From the NCBI GenBank assembly GCA_017464285.1, contig JAFUDT010000013.1, positions 62,001 to 126,000 on the forward strand: DNA of 64,000 bases, written 5' to 3'. Position numbers and translations under genes: made by a program. The notes beneath the pieces are model-generated. The model searched no databases. It was not told where the DNA came from and saw nothing but the letters and a program-made list of their open reading frames with translations. Numbering within the stretch: position 1 is the stretch's first letter; each line of letters opens with the position of its first letter. Of the stretch, positions 1-8,884 are shown piece after piece. The stretch comes from Bacteroidales bacterium (lineage in GTDB: Bacteria; Bacteroidota; Bacteroidia; Bacteroidales; UBA1402).

Positions 1-326
1 AGGATGGCGTTGCAGACCGATTGCTTGGCACCGTTCGAGCAGACAATCTGTTCGGGTTTGAAGTCGAGTCCGTTTTCTTTTTTCAGTTTTTCGACGATGG
101 CTTTTCTGAGTGCCGGGTAGCCGGCCACCGGTGAATAGAACGAAAAGTTGTTGTCAACAGCCTGTTTGGCAGCCTGTTTTATATGGTCCGGAGTGAAAAA
201 GTCGGGCTCGCCCACACTCAGATTGATGACGTCGATGCCTTGGGCTTTGAGTTCGCTGCTCTTCTGTGACATTGCCAGGGTCTCGGAAGCGGCCAGTGCG
301 GCCAGACGCATAGAAACAGGGTTCAT
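1..326 (-). CDS. aspC: Aspartate aminotransferase, N-terminal part (cut by window start)
   Basis: Class I/II PLP-dependent aminotransferase that interconverts aspartate + 2-oxoglutarate and oxaloacetate + glutamate in the cytoplasm. Only about 108 N-terminal residues are present, because the gene runs off the left edge. The protein begins MNPVSMRLAALAASETLAMS and continues with the segment INLSVGEPDF, then SFYSPVAGYPALRKAI and SNGAKQSVCN. These are the substrate-gating and cofactor-proximal segments typical of bacterial AspC (subgroup 1-gamma). The ATG at 326 is the most upstream plausible start; MRLAAL five codons later is an alternative. The gene lies downstream of tRNA-Met on the same strand, with a possible terminator between them. 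The PLP lysine is outside the window, so activity cannot be judged. Confidence 0.9.
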   Translation of the reverse strand, partial: MNPVSMRLAALAASETLAMSQKSSELKAQGIDVINLSVGEPDFFTPDHIKQAAKQAVDNNFSFYSPVAGYPALRKAIVEKLKKENGLDFKPEQIVCSNGAKQSVCNAI

Positions 327-349
327 AGTGATATAATTGAATAGGTTGA

Positions 350-400
350 TAAAAAAACGGTTACCTGCGGTACCGATGCAGGTACACTACAAATAACCGT
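350..400 (-). terminator. Possible terminator after tRNA-Met, before aspC
   Basis: On the minus strand, outer arms ACGGT/ACCGT and inner arms TACCTGC/GCAGGTA form a bulged hairpin that is followed by seven T residues (positions 351-357). It would end the tRNA-Met transcript. It lies just upstream of the aspC start, so an attenuator-like role for aspC is also possible. Confidence 0.45.
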
Positions 401-408
401 CTTTACTG

Positions 409-482
409 TAGCGAGGCCCGGGATTGAACCGGGGACCTCATGATTATGAATCATGCGCTCTAACCAGCTGAGCTACCTCGCC
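409..482 (-). tRNA. tRNA-Met (CAU anticodon)
   Basis: Reading the minus strand from 482, the acceptor GGCGAGG pairs with CCTCGCT (last pair a G-U wobble). A normal D arm follows (AGCTCAGCTGGTTAGAGC). The anticodon stem CATGA/TCATG encloses the loop TTCATAA, giving anticodon CAU, and the T arm contains GGTTCAATCC. The sequence reads as elongator tRNA-Met. A tRNA-Ile2 with modified CAU cannot be fully excluded by eye. The 3' CCA is not encoded (discriminator A, then CAG). Confidence 0.95.
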
Positions 483-508
483 ATCAGGCTTCCTTTTCAA
501 AAGCGGTG

Positions 509-540
509 CAAAGGTAAATCCTTTTCATAAATAAAACAAC
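509..540 (-). promoter_or_regulatory. Promoter of tRNA-Met
   Basis: The minus strand carries a Bacteroidetes -7 box TACCTTTG (509-516). GTTG stands at 537-540 as the -33 element, 20 bases upstream. The spacing places transcription start shortly before the tRNA 5' end at 482. Confidence 0.6.
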
Positions 541-630
541 CCGTGGCAGAAAAATATCTTTTGTTTTTTTGGGGCGCTCTGTAGGATATGTCGTGAGGTG
601 TCATTATCTTCGGGCATCAAAACAAAAGCG

Positions 631-1008
631 ATGAAAGAGAGTTTTTCTGTAGAATATGGCTTGAAGAAAGGTTCGACCAAGGTCCTCTGGAAGCTCATCA
701 GTACGCCTAACGGCTTGTCGGAGTGGATGGCCGACCGGGTGATAGCGGAAGACGGGATCTACTTGTTTACCTGGGGCAAGGGTGGAGAAAAGGCCATATT
801 GCTGGAGCAGGTGCCGGAGGAACGTGTCCGTTTCCGATGGCTGCACGAGCCCGAATACACCTATTTTGAGATTGCCATGACCAATTCGGAACTGACCGGC
901 GAGATTACACTGACCATCACTGATTTTGCCGAACCGGCCGAAAAGGACGACCTGATCAATCTCTGGAATTCGGAGGTGGATTCCTTGGTCAGGAGAGTAG
1001 GTCTCTGA
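631..1008 (+). CDS. START-like (SRPBCC/AHSA1-type) domain protein
   Basis: Small cytoplasmic protein of 125 residues, similar in layout to the START-like domain proteins found across Bacteroidales. It begins MKESFSVEYGLKKGSTKVLW and has the signature LISTPNGLSEWMADRV followed by alternating strands (FTWGKGG, RVRFRWL, YFEIAM, GEITLTITDF) and a C-terminal helix LINLWNSEVDSLVRRVG. This is the helix-grip fold of a hydrophobic-pocket protein, but no ligand can be assigned. The ATG at 631 matches the family start. A GTG at 598 would add eleven residues unlike the family and overlap an imperfect -7 box (605-612), so it was not chosen. Function unknown. Confidence 0.85.
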   Translation: MKESFSVEYGLKKGSTKVLWKLISTPNGLSEWMADRVIAEDGIYLFTWGKGGEKAILLEQVPEERVRFRWLHEPEYTYFEIAMTNSELTGEITLTITDFAEPAEKDDLINLWNSEVDSLVRRVGL

Positions 1009-1015
1009 TTCTTTA

Positions 1016-1047
1016 TTTGCGATTGCGCTTGCCTTACGCTATCTTTG
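1016..1047 (+). promoter_or_regulatory. Promoter of the LptF/LptG-ribBA transcript
   Basis: TTTG at 1016-1019, 20 bases, then TATCTTTG at 1040-1047: a textbook Bacteroidetes sigma-70-type promoter. The predicted transcript start is about 20 bases before the ATG at 1073. Confidence 0.75.
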
Positions 1048-1072
1048 TAGCTTCAAAATAGCGCTTGCCGGC

Positions 1073-2608
1073 ATGTTCCGTGTAAAGAGACTACATACAT
1101 TTGTCCTTCAGAGTTTTTCGCCGACTTTTCTGATGACGTTCTTCATCTGCAATTTTATATTGCTGATGCAGCTTATTTGGCGTTATGCCGAAGAAATCAC
1201 CGGCAAAGGACTGGGGCTGTCGGTTTATTTGGAGTTCTGTTACTATGCCTCGATGACGCTCGTCCCGATGACCTTGCCGCTGGCCATATTGCTGGCCTCG
1301 TTGATGACATTCGGCAATTTCGGGGAAAAATTGGAGCTGCTCTCCATGAAGGCAGCCGGTGTGTCGTTGTTCAATATCATGAAACCGCTCATGGTGGCGG
1401 TGAGCCTTGTGGCTGTCGGCTCTTTTTTCTTTCAGGACAGCTATCTGCCCCGGGCACAGAAAAAACTGAGTACCCTGGCTTGGTCCATGGAGCAGAAGTC
1501 GCCGACGCTGTCCATTCCCGAGGGCGCCTTCTATTCCGAGATCGAAAACATGACCATCTATGTCAAGGAAAAGGACGTCAAGGAAAAACTGCTCAAGGAC
1601 ATCATGATCTACGACTTCTCCGAGGGTTTTGAGAATGTCTCGGTGACACTGGCCAAGAGCGGTCGGCTGTCGATGACCGACGACAAGCTGAATCTGGTGC
1701 TGAACCTCTATGAAGGGGAGGCATTCAGCAATTTCGACAAGCAGCAGGCGGGGGCGTCTTATATTCCCTATCGGCGCGAGATGTTCCGCAGCAAGGAGCT
1801 CATCATACCCTTCGACGCCAATTTCAACCGGATGGACGAGTCGGCCTACGACTCCAATCCTATCAGCAAGAACAGTCGTGAGCTTCGGCAGATCATCGAC
1901 TCGGTGGGCCATGTCATCGACAGTGTGCAGACGCGCAAGCAGGTGCATTATACCGAGAACTATTTTATGGGCCGGGATGCCGAGCCGCGCCGGCATCTGA
2001 GTTCGGACGACTCTATCCGCAAGGTGTCGACCGTGGCCCCTTTCAGTCCGAATATCGACAGTCTGTTCCTGTCAATGAGCCCTTCGCAGGCTCGTTCGAG
2101 TATTTCGCGGGCCGTCCGTCGGGTGGAGCAGGTGCGTTCCGATTTCGACTACCTGGAGATCTCCATGCAGCGCGACAACCGTCAGTACCGTCGTAGTGGC
2201 ATCGAATACTACAAAAAGTTTTCCCTGTCGCTGGCCTGTCTCATCTTTTTCTTCATCGGCGCTCCGCTCGGGGCCATTATCCGCAAGGGCGGCCTGGGTA
2301 TGCCGGCGGTGGTCTCGGTGGTGCTGTTCATCGCCTACTATCTGATCGACACCATGGGACAGAAGCTAGTCAAAAACGGCAGTTGGGACATTATCTACGG
2401 CATGTCGCTCAGCTCGGCTGTATTCCTGCCCCTGGGTTTTTTCCTGACCTACAAGGCTGTCAGGGATTCCGCGCTGTTCAATACGGAAACCTATCTGGCG
2501 CTGTTCAAACGCCTCGTCAGACTGAAATTCTTATACAGATATTTGAGAATCAAATTTACATCGAAAAGGAGGAATAAAACATATGGACATCAGACTCAAT
2601 CGTGTTGA
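1073..2608 (+). CDS. LptF/LptG (YjgP/YjgQ) family permease
   Basis: Inner-membrane subunit of the lipopolysaccharide export complex, which with the LptB ATPase extracts LPS and passes it to the periplasmic bridge. The 511 residues show the family layout. Three N-terminal membrane segments lie at roughly residues 12-35, 52-82 and 97-120. A large periplasmic beta-jellyroll region follows at about 125-375 ([20 protein letters not shown] is typical). Three C-terminal membrane segments start near [25 protein letters not shown]. The charged tail ends in [14 protein letters not shown] cannot decide between LptF and LptG. The last 26 bases overlap the start of ribBA, so the two are probably translationally linked. 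Confidence 0.9.
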   Translation: MFRVKRLHTFVLQSFSPTFLMTFFICNFILLMQLIWRYAEEITGKGLGLSVYLEFCYYASMTLVPMTLPLAILLASLMTFGNFGEKLELLSMKAAGVSLFNIMKPLMVAVSLVAVGSFFFQDSYLPRAQKKLSTLAWSMEQKSPTLSIPEGAFYSEIENMTIYVKEKDVKEKLLKDIMIYDFSEGFENVSVTLAKSGRLSMTDDKLNLVLNLYEGEAFSNFDKQQAGASYIPYRREMFRSKELIIPFDANFNRMDESAYDSNPISKNSRELRQIIDSVGHVIDSVQTRKQVHYTENYFMGRDAEPRRHLSSDDSIRKVSTVAPFSPNIDSLFLSMSPSQARSSISRAVRRVEQVRSDFDYLEISMQRDNRQYRRSGIEYYKKFSLSLACLIFFFIGAPLGAIIRKGGLGMPAVVSVVLFIAYYLIDTMGQKLVKNGSWDIIYGMSLSSAVFLPLGFFLTYKAVRDSALFNTETYLALFKRLVRLKFLYRYLRIKFTSKRRNKTYGHQTQSC

Positions 2609-3794
2609 GGAGGTGGTCGAAGCTGTCGCCCGCGGTGAAATTGTCATCGTTGTCGATGATGAAGACCGTGAAAATGAAGGTGATTTCATAACTTCTGCAG
2701 AGTTGATCACCCCTGAAAAAGTCAATTTCATGGTGACCAACGGACGGGGCGTGCTCTGTGCCCCGATTACCGAGGAACGTTGCGAGCAGCTGGAACTCAG
2801 CCATCAGGTGAGCAACAATACCTCGCTGCTGGGAACGCCTTTCACCATCACTGTGGATAAGATAGAGGGCTGCACCACAGGAGTTTCTGCCCATGACCGG
2901 GCGGAAACCATCCGTGCGCTGGCCAATCCCGGTACACGCCCCGAGGACCTGGCCCGTCCCGGACACATCAGTCCCCTGTATGCCAAGAATAAAGGAGTCC
3001 TGCGCCGGGCCGGTCATACCGAAGCGGCTGTGGATCTTTGCCGTATGGCCGGACTGCAGCCGGCCGGTGCCCTGATCGAGGTGATGAACGAGGATGGCAC
3101 GATGGCCCGTCTGCCGCAGCTGCTCGAAATTGCCCAGAAGTACCATTTGAAAATTCTCACTATCAAGGACCTGATTTCATGGCGGCTGAAGGAGGAGTCG
3201 CTGGTGGAGATGGGCCCCAGCGTGCATATGCCTACCCAGTACGGTGATTTCAGATTGATTCCTTTTCTTCAGGCGGCGACCGGCAAGGAGCATATTGCAT
3301 TGGTCAAAGGAGAGTGGGCTGAAGACGAGAGTATTCTGGTCAGGGTGCATTCGTCCTGCATGACGGGCGACGTATTCGGATCGTTGCGCTGCGAGTGCGG
3401 CGAGCAGCTGCACCGTGCCATGCAGATCATCGAGAAGGAAGGCAAGGGAGTTATCGTGTACATGAACCAGGAAGGCCGAGGAATCGGCCTGATGAACAAA
3501 ATCAAGGCCTACAAGCTGCAGGAACAGGGTTACGACACGGTCGATGCCAACCTGCACCTGGGCTTCGATGCCGATGAGCGGGACTACGGCGTGGGTGCCA
3601 GGATCCTGCAGCTGCTGGGAGTGCGCAAAATGCGGCTGATGACCAACAATCCGGTCAAACGCATCGGGCTGGAGGCCTATGGGCTGGACATTGTCGAGAA
3701 TGTGCCCCTGGAAATACCCACCAATCCTTACAACGAGTTTTACATGCGCACCAAAAAAGAGCGCATGGGTCATACTTTAAAAAACATCAAGTGA
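2583..3794 (+). CDS. ribBA: Bifunctional 3,4-dihydroxy-2-butanone-4-phosphate synthase / GTP cyclohydrolase II
   Basis: Supplies both precursors of riboflavin: dihydroxybutanone phosphate from ribulose 5-phosphate (N-terminal RibB domain, about 1-200) and the pyrimidine from GTP (C-terminal RibA domain, about 205-400). RibB motifs seen are [11 protein letters not shown] at residues 25-35, [11 protein letters not shown] and [24 protein letters not shown]. In RibA the zinc ligands are C259, C270 and C272 in [21 protein letters not shown], followed by NQEGRGIGL. The 403-residue length is normal. A strong AAAGGAGG ribosome site lies inside the end of the upstream permease gene. No FMN riboswitch precedes it. 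The stop overlaps the next ATG by one base. Confidence 0.97.
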   Translation: MDIRLNRVEEVVEAVARGEIVIVVDDEDRENEGDFITSAELITPEKVNFMVTNGRGVLCAPITEERCEQLELSHQVSNNTSLLGTPFTITVDKIEGCTTGVSAHDRAETIRALANPGTRPEDLARPGHISPLYAKNKGVLRRAGHTEAAVDLCRMAGLQPAGALIEVMNEDGTMARLPQLLEIAQKYHLKILTIKDLISWRLKEESLVEMGPSVHMPTQYGDFRLIPFLQAATGKEHIALVKGEWAEDESILVRVHSSCMTGDVFGSLRCECGEQLHRAMQIIEKEGKGVIVYMNQEGRGIGLMNKIKAYKLQEQGYDTVDANLHLGFDADERDYGVGARILQLLGVRKMRLMTNNPVKRIGLEAYGLDIVENVPLEIPTNPYNEFYMRTKKERMGHTLKNIK

Positions 3795-4813
3795 TGAGAC
3801 ATAGATTTTTACGCCTGCTGTGCGCCATATTGCCGCTGGTCTTGCTGACAGCCTGTGCCGCCCAGCGGACATCGCAGGAAAAGACGGGACAGTCCAAGTC
3901 GGGTTTTTCGATATGGAACTATATGGACAGGCATCAGAAGGCCTGGCTGTTCAGTTATTTCACCGGTGAGGGCGACGGCCTGCACCTGGCCTACAGCTAT
4001 GACGGCCTGATATGGAGGCCGCTGAATCAGGGACGGCCCTTCCTGCAACCCGAAGTGGGGCAGGCTCGTCTGATGCGTGATCCGAGTATTCTGCAGGGAC
4101 CGGACGGAACCTTCCATCTGGTGTGGACTACGGGCTGGACCGAAAAGTCGATCGGCTATGCCTCCTCCAAGGATCTGATACATTGGTCTGAGCAGCGGGA
4201 GATTCCCGTCATGGCTCATGAGCCGGAGGCCCGCAACACCTGGGCTCCGGAGCTGTTCTACAACAAAGGGGCCTATTATATTGTCTGGGCCAGTACCATC
4301 CCGGGCCGTTTCCCGATGAACGGCACCTCGGAAGACGGTTACAACCATCGTCTATATTATACCACCACCAAGGATTTCAAGACCTTTTCGCCGACAGAAC
4401 TGTTCTATGACCCCGGCTTCAATGTCATCGACGCCTGCTTTGTCAAAGAGGGATCCAAGTATTATATGTTCCTCAAGAACGAAACGCTCGAACCGGTCGA
4501 GAAGAACATTCGTATGGCCGTCGCCGGCAAACTGGAGAAGTTTCCGGCCTCTGTCTCCGATCCTTTGACGGGATTGGACTGGGCCGAGGGGCCGACAGCC
4601 GTCAAGATAGGCAAATATACCTACCTCTATTGGGACAAGTATCGTAGTCGCCGTTACGGAGCTATGCGTACCAAGAAGCTTTCCAAGCCCCGGTGGGAGG
4701 ATATTTCCGACATGGTCCGCTTCCCTGGTGGTATGCGTCACGGGACGGCTTTCGAGGTAGATGCCCAGGTGCTGGTCAATATACAGCGACAGACGGCCGA
4801 CAAGGAAGAATAG
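3794..4813 (+). CDS. GH43-like glycosidase lipoprotein
   Basis: Predicted cell-envelope lipoprotein of 339 residues: signal peptide with lipobox LTAC, lipidated Cys at residue 21. The body has the five-bladed propeller signatures of glycoside hydrolase family 43/DUF377-like enzymes. RDPSI (D96) is the probable catalytic base, NTWAPELFY is the usual WAPE motif, and DWAEGPTAVKIG places the probable acid in EGP. Family members release arabinose, xylose or galactose from plant polysaccharides; the substrate here cannot be assigned. The ATG at 3794 overlaps the ribBA stop by one base (a GTG at 3791 is the alternative), an unusual coupling of a secreted glycosidase to a vitamin gene. The gene ends 1 base from the convergent lepA. 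Confidence 0.8.
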   Translation: MRHRFLRLLCAILPLVLLTACAAQRTSQEKTGQSKSGFSIWNYMDRHQKAWLFSYFTGEGDGLHLAYSYDGLIWRPLNQGRPFLQPEVGQARLMRDPSILQGPDGTFHLVWTTGWTEKSIGYASSKDLIHWSEQREIPVMAHEPEARNTWAPELFYNKGAYYIVWASTIPGRFPMNGTSEDGYNHRLYYTTTKDFKTFSPTELFYDPGFNVIDACFVKEGSKYYMFLKNETLEPVEKNIRMAVAGKLEKFPASVSDPLTGLDWAEGPTAVKIGKYTYLYWDKYRSRRYGAMRTKKLSKPRWEDISDMVRFPGGMRHGTAFEVDAQVLVNIQRQTADKEE

Positions 4814-4814
4814 G

Positions 4815-6593
4815 CTAAAGCTTCAGCACCGCCAGGAAGGCTTTCTGGGGCACTTCGACCGAACCGATCTGCTTCATGCGTTTCTTGCCCCGTTTCTGCT
4901 TTTCCAACAATTTGCGTTTACGGGTGATGTCACCGCCGTAGCACTTGGCCGTGACGTCTTTGCGCACGGCCTTGACCGTTTCCCGGGCAATGATTTTCGA
5001 GCCGATGGCAGCCTGGATGGCAATGTCAAACTGCTGGCGGGGAATGAGTTCCTTGAGCTTTTCGCACATGCGCCTGCCCAGGGTCTCGGCGTTGGAGATA
5101 TGGGTCAGGCAGGACAGGGCATCGACAGGCTCGCCGTTGAGCAGGATGTCGAGCTTGGCCAGCTTGGACTCGCGGAATCCGTTGGGGTGGTAGTCAAAGG
5201 AGGCGTATCCTTTGGAGATACTTTTGAGTTTGTCGTAGAAATCGAATACGATTTCTCCCAGCGGCAGGTCGAAAAGTATCTCCACCCGGTCGCCGGAAAT
5301 GTATTCCTGTTTGACCAGCTCGCCCCGTTTGTCCAGACAGAGGGTCATGATGTTGCCGATATAGGCCGTCGAAGTGATGATGGAGGCCCGGATAAAGGGC
5401 TCCTCGATGTAGTCGATATAGGTCGGATCGGGCAGCCCCGAAGGGTTGTGGACCTCGAGACATTCTCCTTTCTTGGTGAAGACTCGGTACTGGACATTGG
5501 GGACAGTGGTGATGACATCCATGTCGAACTCCCGGTCGAGCCGCTCCTGAATGATTTCCATGTGCAGCAGGCCCAGGAAGCCGCAGCGGAAACCGAAGCC
5601 CAATGCCATGGAGGATTCTGGCTGGAAGGTGAGCGATGCATCGTTGAGCTGCAGTTTCTCGATGGAGCTGCGCAGGTCTTCATAGTCTTCGCTCTCGATG
5701 GGATAGACCCCGGCAAAGAGCATGGGCTTGACTTCCTGAAAACCTTTGATGGCTTTTTCGCAGGGACGGTCGACATGGGTGATGGTATCGCCCACGCGGA
5801 CTTCGCGCGAAGTCTTGATGCCGGAAATGATATAGCCCACGTTGCCGCAGCCGATCGTGTCGCAAGGCTGCATGTCGAATTTCAGGACTCCGATCTCGTC
5901 CGCTTCGTATTGCTTTTGGGTGGCGAAGAACTTGACGATGTCCTTGCTGTGCAGGGTGCCGTTCTGGATCTTGAAGTAGGCGATGATGCCCCGGAAGGAA
6001 TTGAATACCGAATCGAAGACCAGGGCCTGCAGGGGAGCCTGGGGATCACCCTTGGGGTGGGGTATCTTGCGAATGATGGCTTCCAGGATCTGTGGTACGC
6101 CTTCCCCTGTTTTTCCGCTGGCGCGGATGATTTCCTCGCGTTTGACGCCCAGCAGTTCGATAATCTGGTCCTCGACTTCTTCGATCTGGGCACTGGGCAT
6201 GTCAATCTTATTGAGCACAGGAATGATTTCCAGGTCATTGTCGATGGCCATGTAAAGATTGGAAATGGTCTGGGCCTGAATGCCCTGGGTGGCATCGACC
6301 ACGAGCAGGGCTCCCTCGCAGGCGGCAATCGAACGCGATACTTCGTAGGAGAAATCCACGTGCCCCGGGGTGTCGATCAGGTTGAGCGTATAGTTCTCTC
6401 CCTCCCAGGAATACTGCATCTGGATGGCATGACTTTTGATGGTAATACCACGTTCCTTTTCCAGATCCATGTTGTCGAGCATCTGGTTTTCGGTGATGGC
6501 CAGCGTGCCGGTATACTCCAGCAGCCGGTCGGCCAGCGTGCTCTTCCCATGGTCGATGTGGGCGATGATGCAGAAATTGCGGATATGCTCCAT
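4815..6593 (-). CDS. lepA: Elongation factor 4 (LepA)
   Basis: Translational GTPase that acts on stalled or mistranslocated ribosomes and in initiation. The P-loop [10 protein letters not shown] lies at the N-terminus, followed by [12 protein letters not shown] (G3) and NKIDMPSAQ (G4). The EF-G-like domains II, III and V and the LepA-specific C-terminal domain follow, including [16 protein letters not shown] near the end. I chose the start MEHIRNFC at 6593 (592 residues, the usual length). A longer frame from 6629 would include the gene's own -7 promoter box at 6616-6623, which rules it out. The gene is convergent with the GH43-like gene and divergent from the TPR gene. Confidence 0.96.
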   Translation of the reverse strand: MEHIRNFCIIAHIDHGKSTLADRLLEYTGTLAITENQMLDNMDLEKERGITIKSHAIQMQYSWEGENYTLNLIDTPGHVDFSYEVSRSIAACEGALLVVDATQGIQAQTISNLYMAIDNDLEIIPVLNKIDMPSAQIEEVEDQIIELLGVKREEIIRASGKTGEGVPQILEAIIRKIPHPKGDPQAPLQALVFDSVFNSFRGIIAYFKIQNGTLHSKDIVKFFATQKQYEADEIGVLKFDMQPCDTIGCGNVGYIISGIKTSREVRVGDTITHVDRPCEKAIKGFQEVKPMLFAGVYPIESEDYEDLRSSIEKLQLNDASLTFQPESSMALGFGFRCGFLGLLHMEIIQERLDREFDMDVITTVPNVQYRVFTKKGECLEVHNPSGLPDPTYIDYIEEPFIRASIITSTAYIGNIMTLCLDKRGELVKQEYISGDRVEILFDLPLGEIVFDFYDKLKSISKGYASFDYHPNGFRESKLAKLDILLNGEPVDALSCLTHISNAETLGRRMCEKLKELIPRQQFDIAIQAAIGSKIIARETVKAVRKDVTAKCYGGDITRKRKLLEKQKRGKKRMKQIGSVEVPQKAFLAVLKL

Positions 6594-6615
6594 AAGGGCT
6601 ATTTGAAAATCGTTA

Positions 6616-6644
6616 CAAAGATACTCCATTTATTTGTATTTTTG
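6616..6644. promoter_or_regulatory. Back-to-back -7 boxes for lepA (-) and the TPR operon (+)
   Basis: TATCTTTG on the minus strand (6616-6623) faces lepA, and TATTTTTG on the plus strand (6637-6644) faces the TPR gene at 6661. Each -33 region would fall on the neighbour's promoter. No clean TTTG is seen at either -33 position. The boxes fix both gene starts, with leaders of roughly 10 to 16 bases. Confidence 0.6.
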
Positions 6645-6660
6645 CACCATATACTTGCTT

Positions 6661-8883
6661 ATGACAGTCAGCGAAATTAAGAATTTATACCAGAGAATAC
6701 TTGGTCGGATCAGTCAAAACCGGCTATACGAGGCATTTTCCGATGTGACCTATCTCACGCAGCAGAACGGTTTCGGAGCCATCTACGACCAGCTCAGGGA
6801 ATTGGAGACCAACTACCGTTACCTGGTGCAATACCGTCTGGACGGCTATCAGGACAAGGAACGCGACAAGGTGCTGCGCGACCTGAAGTGTCGCCTGATG
6901 AAGCTCGCCGATCTGGCCTGGAGGGAATGGCAGTCGGCCTTTTCGCCTCAGTGGTATTATTCCCAGAAACGCTACCGTGATATCAACGGGCAGGGCGGAC
7001 GGGGGCTGGAACCGCTTTGGACGGGTCTTGTCCGTAGTCTCGACGATGAACGTATGCTGGGTCGGACAGCCGGCAAACCGGGCGTTGCCGAGCGTCAGGA
7101 ATCGCTTCGCCGTCAGCGGGAACAGCTCAGCGGTGAGCTCTTTCTCGAACTGCTTTTTTCCGATCCGTGGAGAGAGGAGGACTATACACAGGTCTCAGAA
7201 CATTACGCCGCCCTGGAGGAAAGTACCCAGGCTTTGTGTGTCTCGGCACTGTTGCTGGCTTGCCAGCAGCTTTTTGACGAATACAAGCTCCTGTTGCTGG
7301 CCGAACTCTGCGATTCGGCTTCGCCGCTTGTCTCCATGAGGGCCCTGACGGCTCTGATGCTGCTCATCGAGGTGCATCAGGTGCGGATAGCCTGGTATCC
7401 TCATCTGACATCGCGTATCAGCCTGCTTTTCGACCGGCCTGAAATAAGAACGGCCGCTCAGGGCATTTTCGTCCAGCTGATCCGGGCCAAGGAGGCCGAG
7501 CAGGTGAGTCGGCGTATGCAGGAGGAATTCCTGCCCGAGATGAATAAATTGAGCTCCAGTATCCGGCAGAAACTGGACGAAAACAAGGAACAGTCTCAGG
7601 AAGAACTCAAAAACGATCTGCAAGAGCTCTTCGAAGACGGATCCATGTCGGAGAAGATGATGGAGTTCTCCAAAATGCAGACCGAGGGCGAGGATGTCTA
7701 TCTGAGCACTTTCTCCTCTTTGAAATTCTATCCGTTCTTCAAGGAAATATACAATTGGTTTCTGCCTTTCGAGGCGCAGCATACCGTCATTGCCGCCATT
7801 TTCCGCGGCCAGCAGGCCCACCGGGGGCTGGATTTGCCCAAGGTGCTGACCAGGACGGATTTTCTCTGTGATTCCGACAAGTATTCCTTCTGTCTGAACC
7901 TGGCGCAGGTGCCCGAACAGTACCGTGACCAGATGAGTGCCAATATGGGAGCCGACAGTGAGGCTTTCCAGGAGATGATGCAGATGGAGCAGAATGGCAG
8001 CCGACGGCTCAAGGCCGAGACGCTGACGAATCTGTACATTCAGGATCTGTACCGTTTCTACAGGCTTTTCCCCAGCAAGCAGGATTTCGAGGATGTGTTT
8101 TCCCTGCCGCTGGATTTCTATGCCAATCCGCTGACGGCCGACTATTTCACCTCGGAGGAATGTCAGGGGAGAGTCGCCGCAATGTATTTGAAAAAGAACC
8201 ATATAGCCAAGGCTGTCGTCCTGTACAGGCAATTGGTCGATCTGCATCCGGCCGACTTTGACCTCTTGCGCCGGACGGCTTGGTGCTACCAGCAGATCCA
8301 GGATTACGAGTCGGCCGTAATGTATTACGAGCGAGCCGATCTGGTCCGTTCGGACAATCTGTGGGTCATCAGGCGTCTGGCAGCCTGCCTGCGTCAGACA
8401 GGACGCAACGAGCAGGCGCTGGAGTATTATCGCAAGGCGGCCGTCCTGAGTCCTGACAATCTGTCGCTGTGTCTGAACCAAGGGCACTGCCTGACAGATC
8501 TGAAACGTTATTCGGATGCCTTGAACTGCTATTACAAGGCTGAATTCCTGTTTGCCGGCAGTCCGCGTATCTGGCGGCCGATAGCCTGGTGTCTGCTTTT
8601 GACGGGACGTTACGGTCAGGCTGAAAAATACTACGGCTATCTGCTGTCGGAAAGTTCTCCGACTATCGAGGACTTCATGAATGCCGGACATCTGAACTGG
8701 CTCCAGGGACGTCTCCATCATGCCGTCGAGCTATATGCAGAGGGTATCCGCCGCACCAATACCCTGATGACAGAGTTCGTGGTGCTGCTCGAACAGGACC
8801 TGCCTTTGCTCGTGCAGCTGGGAGCCGATAAGCAGGATGCCCCCTTTGTATTTGACGGAGTAAGGTTTGAAATGGAAAAATAA
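6661..8883 (+). CDS. Tetratricopeptide-repeat protein, cytoplasmic
   Basis: A 740-residue protein without signal peptide or membrane segment. The N-terminal two thirds (about 1-510) are helical and charged, with a probable coiled coil around QVSRRMQEEFLPEMNKLSSS. I do not recognise a domain there. The C-terminal third (about 510-710) has four to five TPR-like repeats (for example KAVVLYRQLVDLHPADFDLL, AVMYYERADLV, ALEYYRKAAVLSPDNLSL). It is probably a protein-interaction scaffold. The start at ATG 6661 is set by the -7 box at 6637-6644, which excludes the longer frame beginning at TTG 6634. It is the first gene of an operon with an unknown secreted protein and galM. Function not known. Confidence 0.85.
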   Translation: MTVSEIKNLYQRILGRISQNRLYEAFSDVTYLTQQNGFGAIYDQLRELETNYRYLVQYRLDGYQDKERDKVLRDLKCRLMKLADLAWREWQSAFSPQWYYSQKRYRDINGQGGRGLEPLWTGLVRSLDDERMLGRTAGKPGVAERQESLRRQREQLSGELFLELLFSDPWREEDYTQVSEHYAALEESTQALCVSALLLACQQLFDEYKLLLLAELCDSASPLVSMRALTALMLLIEVHQVRIAWYPHLTSRISLLFDRPEIRTAAQGIFVQLIRAKEAEQVSRRMQEEFLPEMNKLSSSIRQKLDENKEQSQEELKNDLQELFEDGSMSEKMMEFSKMQTEGEDVYLSTFSSLKFYPFFKEIYNWFLPFEAQHTVIAAIFRGQQAHRGLDLPKVLTRTDFLCDSDKYSFCLNLAQVPEQYRDQMSANMGADSEAFQEMMQMEQNGSRRLKAETLTNLYIQDLYRFYRLFPSKQDFEDVFSLPLDFYANPLTADYFTSEECQGRVAAMYLKKNHIAKAVVLYRQLVDLHPADFDLLRRTAWCYQQIQDYESAVMYYERADLVRSDNLWVIRRLAACLRQTGRNEQALEYYRKAAVLSPDNLSLCLNQGHCLTDLKRYSDALNCYYKAEFLFAGSPRIWRPIAWCLLLTGRYGQAEKYYGYLLSESSPTIEDFMNAGHLNWLQGRLHHAVELYAEGIRRTNTLMTEFVVLLEQDLPLLVQLGADKQDAPFVFDGVRFEMEK

Positions 8884-8884
8884 C

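Noticed and set aside
2530..2582. FMN riboswitch before ribBA
   Set aside because: The upstream sequence is coding (end of the LptF/LptG permease) and contains only a ribosome site.
4761..6680. Plus-strand open frame of about 640 codons antisense to lepA
   Set aside because: Its codons mirror lepA, it has no family resemblance, and lepA is unmistakable. Long antisense frames are expected in GC-rich DNA.
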